DNA from: JBLHKS01 sp047620505
Lineage (GTDB): Bacteria > Verrucomicrobiota > Verrucomicrobiia > Verrucomicrobiales > DEV007
Assembly: GCA_047620505.1 (NCBI GenBank)
Contig: JBLHKS010000013.1
Span: forward strand, 1 to 64,000
DNA: 64,000 nucleotides
Direction: 5' to 3'
Position numbers and translations under genes: made by a program. Of this stretch, positions 60,259 to 64,000 are shown piece after piece. Under the pieces are notes generated by a model, which worked only from the letters and a program-made list of their open reading frames with translations, was not told the origin of the DNA and did no database searches. Position 1 is the stretch's first letter. Each line of letters starts with the position of its first letter.

Positions 60259-60816
60259 TTGCAGGTCGAGATCTCCGTGGAAGCCAACGAATCAGAAAAA
60301 GACGCCGAGTTCGTCGCCCTGCTCACAGCGCATCAAACCGCGCTCAGGCTTTACGTCGGCTCGCTGCTTCCGGGCGATCCGGGCGTTGCCGACGTTGCGC
60401 AGCAGGCGAACACGACCATCTGGCGAAAGCGCGAGGATTTCGAGTTGGGGACGAATTTCAAGGCGTGGATTTTCAGCATCGCGCGGTTCGAGGTTCTCAA
60501 TTTTCGCAAGACCCAGGCACGGGACTCGCGGCTGGTTTTCAGCGACGAGTTGGAGGAAATGATCGCTGAGGAACTGCCTGAAATTTCGGACGATCTCGAT
60601 CAACGCCAGACGGCGCTCCGTGGCTGCCTCGAACGGCTGAAATCCGGCGATCGTGATCTGATTCAAACGCGTTATTTCGAGAAAACGCCGCTTCGCGAAT
60701 ACGGCGAGCGAATTGGCCGAAGCGTGGGCGCTTTGAAAGTGACGCTTCATCGAATTCGGACAAAACTTCAGACCTGCATCGAGCGAAAACTCAGCCAAGG
60801 GGAGGAGCGCGCATGA
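60259..60816 (+). CDS. ECF-like RNA polymerase sigma factor (PVC type)
   Basis: The protein has 185 residues from TTG 60259; a GTG at 60277 is an alternative. Region 2 is seen as FVALLTAHQTALRLYVGSLLPGDPGVADVAQQANTTIWRKREDFELGTNFKAWIFSIARFEVLNFRK, and region 4 as DLIQTRYFEKTPLREYGERIGRSVGALKVTLHRIRTKLQTCIERKL. This is the Rhodopirellula/Verrucomicrobium sigma subfamily. Its stop overlaps the start of the FecR/LamG gene (ATGA, 60813-60816), so the downstream protein is probably its membrane regulator. Confidence 0.9.
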   Translation: MQVEISVEANESEKDAEFVALLTAHQTALRLYVGSLLPGDPGVADVAQQANTTIWRKREDFELGTNFKAWIFSIARFEVLNFRKTQARDSRLVFSDELEEMIAEELPEISDDLDQRQTALRGCLERLKSGDRDLIQTRYFEKTPLREYGERIGRSVGALKVTLHRIRTKLQTCIERKLSQGEERA

Positions 60817-62366
60817 AATCTGAGGAGCTGAATCGGCTGATCGACGAGTTGCTGGACGGCGTCTGTTCGGAGGCGGATTTCCTGCGTTTGGAGGCGGAAA
60901 TGCACGTCAACCCCGAGGCTCGAACGGCTTACTACGAACGGATGAAGCTGCACACGATTCTGCAGCTGGAAGGAGCCGAAACGAGCGCAAAAATCATCCG
61001 CTTTCCCAATTGGAGGCGGCAGCTTCCGTGGCTGATCGGCGTTGCGGCTGCGGTCATGATTTTGATCGCGGGAAGCCTCGGTTGGCGGTTAGGAAAAGGG
61101 GAGCCGCAAGCGGAAGTCGTGAGGACCGAGCCAGCAGCTGCTGGGTTCGGCGTGTTGGCGGAGCAGTCGAACGCGCTCTGGAATGGGCGCGCGCTGAAGC
61201 GGGGCGATCTCCTTCCTTCCGGCACGCTGAAACTGGAATCCGGAATTGCGCAGCTGGAGCTGTTCAGCGGCGTCACGGTGATCATCGAGGGTAGCGCAGA
61301 ATTCGAGATTCGCTCAGGAATGGAAATGAGCGTCGTTTCCGGAAAAATGCGGGCGATCGTGCCGAAGCCAGCGCGCGGATTCCGCGTTCGAACGGCTTCG
61401 GGTGACGTCGTGGATCTCGGCACGGAATTCGCGATCGACGTCGGTCCTGAGCATTCGGATCTCCACGTTCTCAACGGCGAAATCGAATGGCATCCGGTTT
61501 CAAACCCGTCGCAGCGGCTTGTCGATGGCGAGTCGTTTCGTTGGTCTGCTTCGGGCGAATTGAGCGCGCTTGATTCGGCGGTCGACCAGTTTCCGGGCGT
61601 CACCGATCTGGATGCCAAGCGAGCCGAGCGGCATGCGGCCTGGCGAGCGCACAGCGAACAAATTCGCCGAGATCCGCGGCTTCTCGGCTACTTTCCGATG
61701 CAGCTTCCAGGCGGGAAAACTCAGCAGCTGCTGGACCGATCCGGAGCCGATCAGCACGGAACGATCGTCCGAGCAAAGCGAGCAACTGACCGTTGGGACG
61801 AGCCGAATTCCGCGCTGGATTTCAGCCCGACAGGCAGCCGAGTCAGGCTGACGATCCCGGGTGAGCACACGGCCCTGACATTGCACTGCTGGGTGCGGAT
61901 CGACAGCCTCGATCGCTGGTACAATTCGTTGTTCCTGACTGACGGACACGAACTGAATGAGCCTCACTGGCAAATTATGGATGACGGTCGGCTGTTCTTT
62001 TCGGTTAAGAAACGAAACCCGAAAAAAGGGGAGTCGGACAAGCACATCGCCTACTCGCCTCCGATCTGGACTCCGGCGTTGAGCGGGCAGTGGCTGCAGA
62101 TCGCGACGGTCTACGACAGCGGCCCAGGAACGACGACCCACTACGTGAATGGACAGCAGGTGAGTCAGGACAAATTGCCGGAATCGATGGTGGTTGAGCG
62201 GGTGCAGATCGGCGCGGCTTCGATCGGAAACTGGAGCGAGCCGAAGCGCCTGGATCCGCATTTCGCCGTAAGAAATCTGAACGGCGCGATCGATGAATTC
62301 GCGATTTTCTCCGCAGCGCTGACCGCTGTCGAAATTGAGCGGCTTTACGAAATCGGAAAACCCTGA
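60813..62366 (+). CDS. FecR-domain and LamG-domain membrane protein (putative anti-sigma/sensor)
   Basis: The protein has 517 residues. The cytoplasmic head (1-65) contains LNRLIDELLDGVCSEADFLRLEAEMHVNPEARTAYYERMKLHTIL, the short anti-sigma-like helix bundle common in PVC FecR proteins. One TM helix (LPWLIGVAAAVMILIAGSLGWRLG) follows. The FecR region includes LELFSGVTVIIEGSAEFEIRS and FRVRTASGDVVDLGTEFAIDVGPEHSDLHVLNGEIEWH. About 300-510 is a concanavalin/LamG domain (LTLHCWVRIDSLDRWYNSLFLTDG, LNGAIDEFAIFSAALTAVEIERLY). It is coupled to the sigma gene by a 4-base overlap. Unlike TonB-linked FecR, the sensing part may bind glycans directly, which is inference. Confidence 0.88.
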   Translation: MKSEELNRLIDELLDGVCSEADFLRLEAEMHVNPEARTAYYERMKLHTILQLEGAETSAKIIRFPNWRRQLPWLIGVAAAVMILIAGSLGWRLGKGEPQAEVVRTEPAAAGFGVLAEQSNALWNGRALKRGDLLPSGTLKLESGIAQLELFSGVTVIIEGSAEFEIRSGMEMSVVSGKMRAIVPKPARGFRVRTASGDVVDLGTEFAIDVGPEHSDLHVLNGEIEWHPVSNPSQRLVDGESFRWSASGELSALDSAVDQFPGVTDLDAKRAERHAAWRAHSEQIRRDPRLLGYFPMQLPGGKTQQLLDRSGADQHGTIVRAKRATDRWDEPNSALDFSPTGSRVRLTIPGEHTALTLHCWVRIDSLDRWYNSLFLTDGHELNEPHWQIMDDGRLFFSVKKRNPKKGESDKHIAYSPPIWTPALSGQWLQIATVYDSGPGTTTHYVNGQQVSQDKLPESMVVERVQIGAASIGNWSEPKRLDPHFAVRNLNGAIDEFAIFSAALTAVEIERLYEIGKP

Positions 62367-63185
62367 CTACTCGGAATCCTCGTCCTTTTCGTCTTTTTCG
62401 GGCTGCTCATCCGGAAAGGCAGGCGCGATTTTTGGCCGTCGGAACATTTTTCGGTGCAACTCGTAAATCCGCGCGAGTTCTTCGATTGGATCTTCATGAT
62501 CGTCGACTCGAACATCGCGCGCGCGGTCGTTCATACCGCCGTAGCCCCAGCCTTCGCGAACAATGACCAGGGCCGCCGATTGCTTCCCGCGTTTGTCGCC
62601 GCCTTTTTCCTGACCAGCACGCAAAGCCGCGATCAGGCGTTCGGCAAGCAGGCCTTCGGTCTTCTCAAACGCCTCAGCCATCGCGTCGAGGACTTCCGGC
62701 CCGGCGAGCAGATTTCCCTGAACGCTGTAGCCGTCGCCGACCTTCTGGCCTGCCCAGTCGATGCATTCGTCGCCCGTAAAAGCGGCGACTCGGCCGTGAC
62801 GATCGAGAACCGCGACCTGGCGCTGAGCTTTGAGCGGATCGTGCTCGGTCATGAGCGCGATGACCTGATCCGGCACGAGCCCGATCCGCAGCAGCTGCTG
62901 GGCCATCGGTCCGTAGCGCGTGTTGGCATAAGCCTGGGTCGCGATCACCCCGGAATCCGCGCTGCCGTAGACGCAGATCGAGCCAACGGCGACGATTTTC
63001 GACTGGACGGCGACCCCCATTTCGCCGGTGTCCGGATCAATCGCGACGATCGAAAACGTGTTCGCTGGCGGGTGGCCCAAATCGTCCTCGCTGTGCAAAA
63101 AAAACGGCACCGAGTTGAGCAAAATCGTCCCGAGGAGGGCCAGGTGACGACCTGGCACGCGACTTGCTTTTCTTTTGAATCGCAT
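62367..63185 (-). CDS. DUF1028 family exported protein
   Basis: The ATG at 63185 is preferred because it opens a leader (LALLGTILLNSVPFFLHS); the frame is open to 63314. About 272 residues follow. DUF1028 landmarks: ANTFSIVAIDPDTGEMGVAVQSKIVAVGSICVYGSADSGVIATQAYANTRYGPMAQQLLRIG, QRQVAVLDRHGRVAAFTGDECIDWAGQKVGDGYSVQGNLLAGPEVLDAMAEAFE, and RGKQSAALVIVREGWGYGG. The fold is Ntn-hydrolase-like; the role is unknown. The tail is Asp/Glu/Lys-rich. It converges with the FecR/LamG gene without any gap. A full palindrome is at 62889-62900. Confidence 0.88.
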   Translation of the reverse strand: MRFKRKASRVPGRHLALLGTILLNSVPFFLHSEDDLGHPPANTFSIVAIDPDTGEMGVAVQSKIVAVGSICVYGSADSGVIATQAYANTRYGPMAQQLLRIGLVPDQVIALMTEHDPLKAQRQVAVLDRHGRVAAFTGDECIDWAGQKVGDGYSVQGNLLAGPEVLDAMAEAFEKTEGLLAERLIAALRAGQEKGGDKRGKQSAALVIVREGWGYGGMNDRARDVRVDDHEDPIEELARIYELHRKMFRRPKIAPAFPDEQPEKDEKDEDSE

Positions 63186-63303
63186 CACGCAATTTACCGA
63201 TAAATCGGCTTCGGATGGGTTTTTATGGAGGTTTTTTCCCGTCCGGAGCCGCATTTTTTCACGAGGACATTTTTCCCCAACAAAGCAGCGTATCGGGAAA
63301 AAC

Positions 63304-63331
63304 GAAAGCCCCACTCGGAAGCGGGGCTTTC
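63304..63331 (-). terminator. Rho-independent terminator
   Basis: GAAAGCCCC and GGGGCTTTC form a perfect 9-bp stem around a 10-base loop. On the minus strand it is followed by GTTTTTCC, a usable T tract. It lies 30 bases after the stop of the pilin-like gene and before DUF1028, so it ends transcription of the pilin-like gene. Confidence 0.85.
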
Positions 63332-63360
63332 ACCAAATTGGAACTGATGCAGAAGCGCTT

Positions 63361-64000
63361 TCAGTAATTGATTTTACCGCCGCTGGAATTTTGGTAATTT
63401 CGGTAGGCCTCCATGTTAACGCCATGCCAGAAAAACGAATCTTCATCGCTTCCGCTGCCGCTTCTCGGAAAATCCTTGATCTTCACCCGCTCGACATGCC
63501 CGTCCATAAAGCCAACGTGGACGAATTTTCCGTTGTAGCGCAGAGAAGCCGTCTGAATCTGGCTCCAGCCATCCGCGCCGACGCTGTTCATGTTTCCTTC
63601 TGAACCTTCCACGATAAGCATCGTCGCGGCGTCATCAGGGTAAAGATTCTGGCGGCGAGACGAAAACTCTGGTTGAGGTTGGGTGCGCTGGATGCTGTCG
63701 GTGATCAAATCTTTATTAAGACAATAACTGTGGTTGTACATGTTCTTGTCCCGCTCATTGATGCGCACGCTCGCCGGCACTTCAAAAATGGTCTGCCTCA
63801 GGTGTTCACCGTTGTTTCCTCCGGTCGTTCCTGACGTCGTATCGTCCCCATCCCGAGTCGCAGCTTCGTCCATTGACATTTCCGTCGCTTTATCCGGATA
63901 CGCCACGCCGAAAATGGTCTCGTCAAGCCAGCGGCCGCTTCCTTTTACCTCCTCGCCAGAGGCTGTATCGCTACCGCCATTTGGAAAGTAGGCTGGCGGA
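63361..64000 (-). CDS. C-terminal part of a type II secretion/pilin-like (H-X9-DG) protein, 5' truncated by window edge
   Basis: The frame is open to the window edge, and about 212 residues are visible. The end FVHVGFMDGHVERVKIKDF is the H-x9-DG motif that closes PVC prepilin-like proteins (DUF1559-type), preceded by the Asp/Asn-rich SSRRQNLYPDDAATMLIVEGSEGNM. The N-terminal type IV pilin leader would be outside the window. PVC genomes hold many such genes, often of unknown export target. The stop is followed by a strong terminator. Confidence 0.75.
   Translation of the reverse strand, partial: PPAYFPNGGSDTASGEEVKGSGRWLDETIFGVAYPDKATEMSMDEAATRDGDDTTSGTTGGNNGEHLRQTIFEVPASVRINERDKNMYNHSYCLNKDLITDSIQRTQPQPEFSSRRQNLYPDDAATMLIVEGSEGNMNSVGADGWSQIQTASLRYNGKFVHVGFMDGHVERVKIKDFPRSGSGSDEDSFFWHGVNMEAYRNYQNSSGGKINY

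Noticed and set aside
434..62900. The repeated palindrome as a simple effect of favoured codons for QQLL or AAA
   Set aside because: The same 12 bases appear in three registers giving different peptides, on both strands and outside genes, so a peptide or codon preference cannot be the cause.

Overview
The window looks like chromosome from a GC-rich member of the PVC superphylum, most likely Verrucomicrobia. The reasons are: secreted sulfatases, DUF1080 proteins, a DUF1552/DUF1592 pair, PVC-type heme-binding cytochrome proteins, GxMG-loop Ser/Thr kinases with a DWG motif, and a sigma-factor/FecR-LamG pair. A murD-ftsW-murG cell-wall cluster is also present, which fits Verrucomicrobia better than Planctomycetes. 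No species can be assigned from sequence reading alone.

Layout. 1-4 kb: end of a heme-binding protein, a thioredoxin-like protein, a sulfatase, tRNA-Leu(CAG) and a royal-jelly/yellow-like protein. 4.3-7 kb: gyrA. 7.3-9.5 kb: a sulfatase-DUF1080 fusion. 9.5-12.9 kb: a gene graveyard with remnants of a sialate O-acetylesterase and a DUF4886 protein, plus a frameshifted OLD-like AAA/Toprim nuclease. 12.9-19.4 kb: two sialidase-like genes flanking a DUF1552/DUF1592 pair, with a REP hairpin and a REP-transposase remnant between the pair. 19.5-26 kb: a spermidine-synthase-like gene, a beta-helix protein, DUF2293, and a zinc-ribbon Ser/Thr kinase with leucine-rich repeats that is cut by one in-frame TAG. 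26-32 kb: a giant propeller protein and a sodium symporter with a Fur-box-like operator. 32.7-49 kb: two related tandem-pseudokinase membrane proteins, a lipoprotein, a TSUP permease, a plant-like GDP-mannose 3,5-epimerase, a Gfo/Idh plus DUF1080 operon, a large dehydrogenase/cytochrome, VapBC-type genes and a lipase maturation factor. 49-60 kb: rseP-ispG, two MFS carriers and the cell-wall cluster. 60-64 kb: sigma factor/FecR-LamG, DUF1028 and the end of a pilin-like protein.

How the genes fit together. The exported hydrolases (sulfatases, DUF1080, sialidases, beta-helix), the Gfo/Idh oxidoreductase, the c-type cytochrome proteins and the SSS/MFS carriers together suggest a scavenger of sulfated, complex glycans. 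The kinase, the pseudokinases and the sigma/FecR pair would supply envelope signalling.

The most striking signal is not a gene. The 12-bp palindrome CAGCAGCTGCTG occurs 25 times exactly in 64 kb, with at least 11 one-mismatch copies. It sits in all three codon registers and also outside genes, and it is missing from the segments that look recently acquired. This behaves like a highly iterated palindrome similar in kind to cyanobacterial HIP1.
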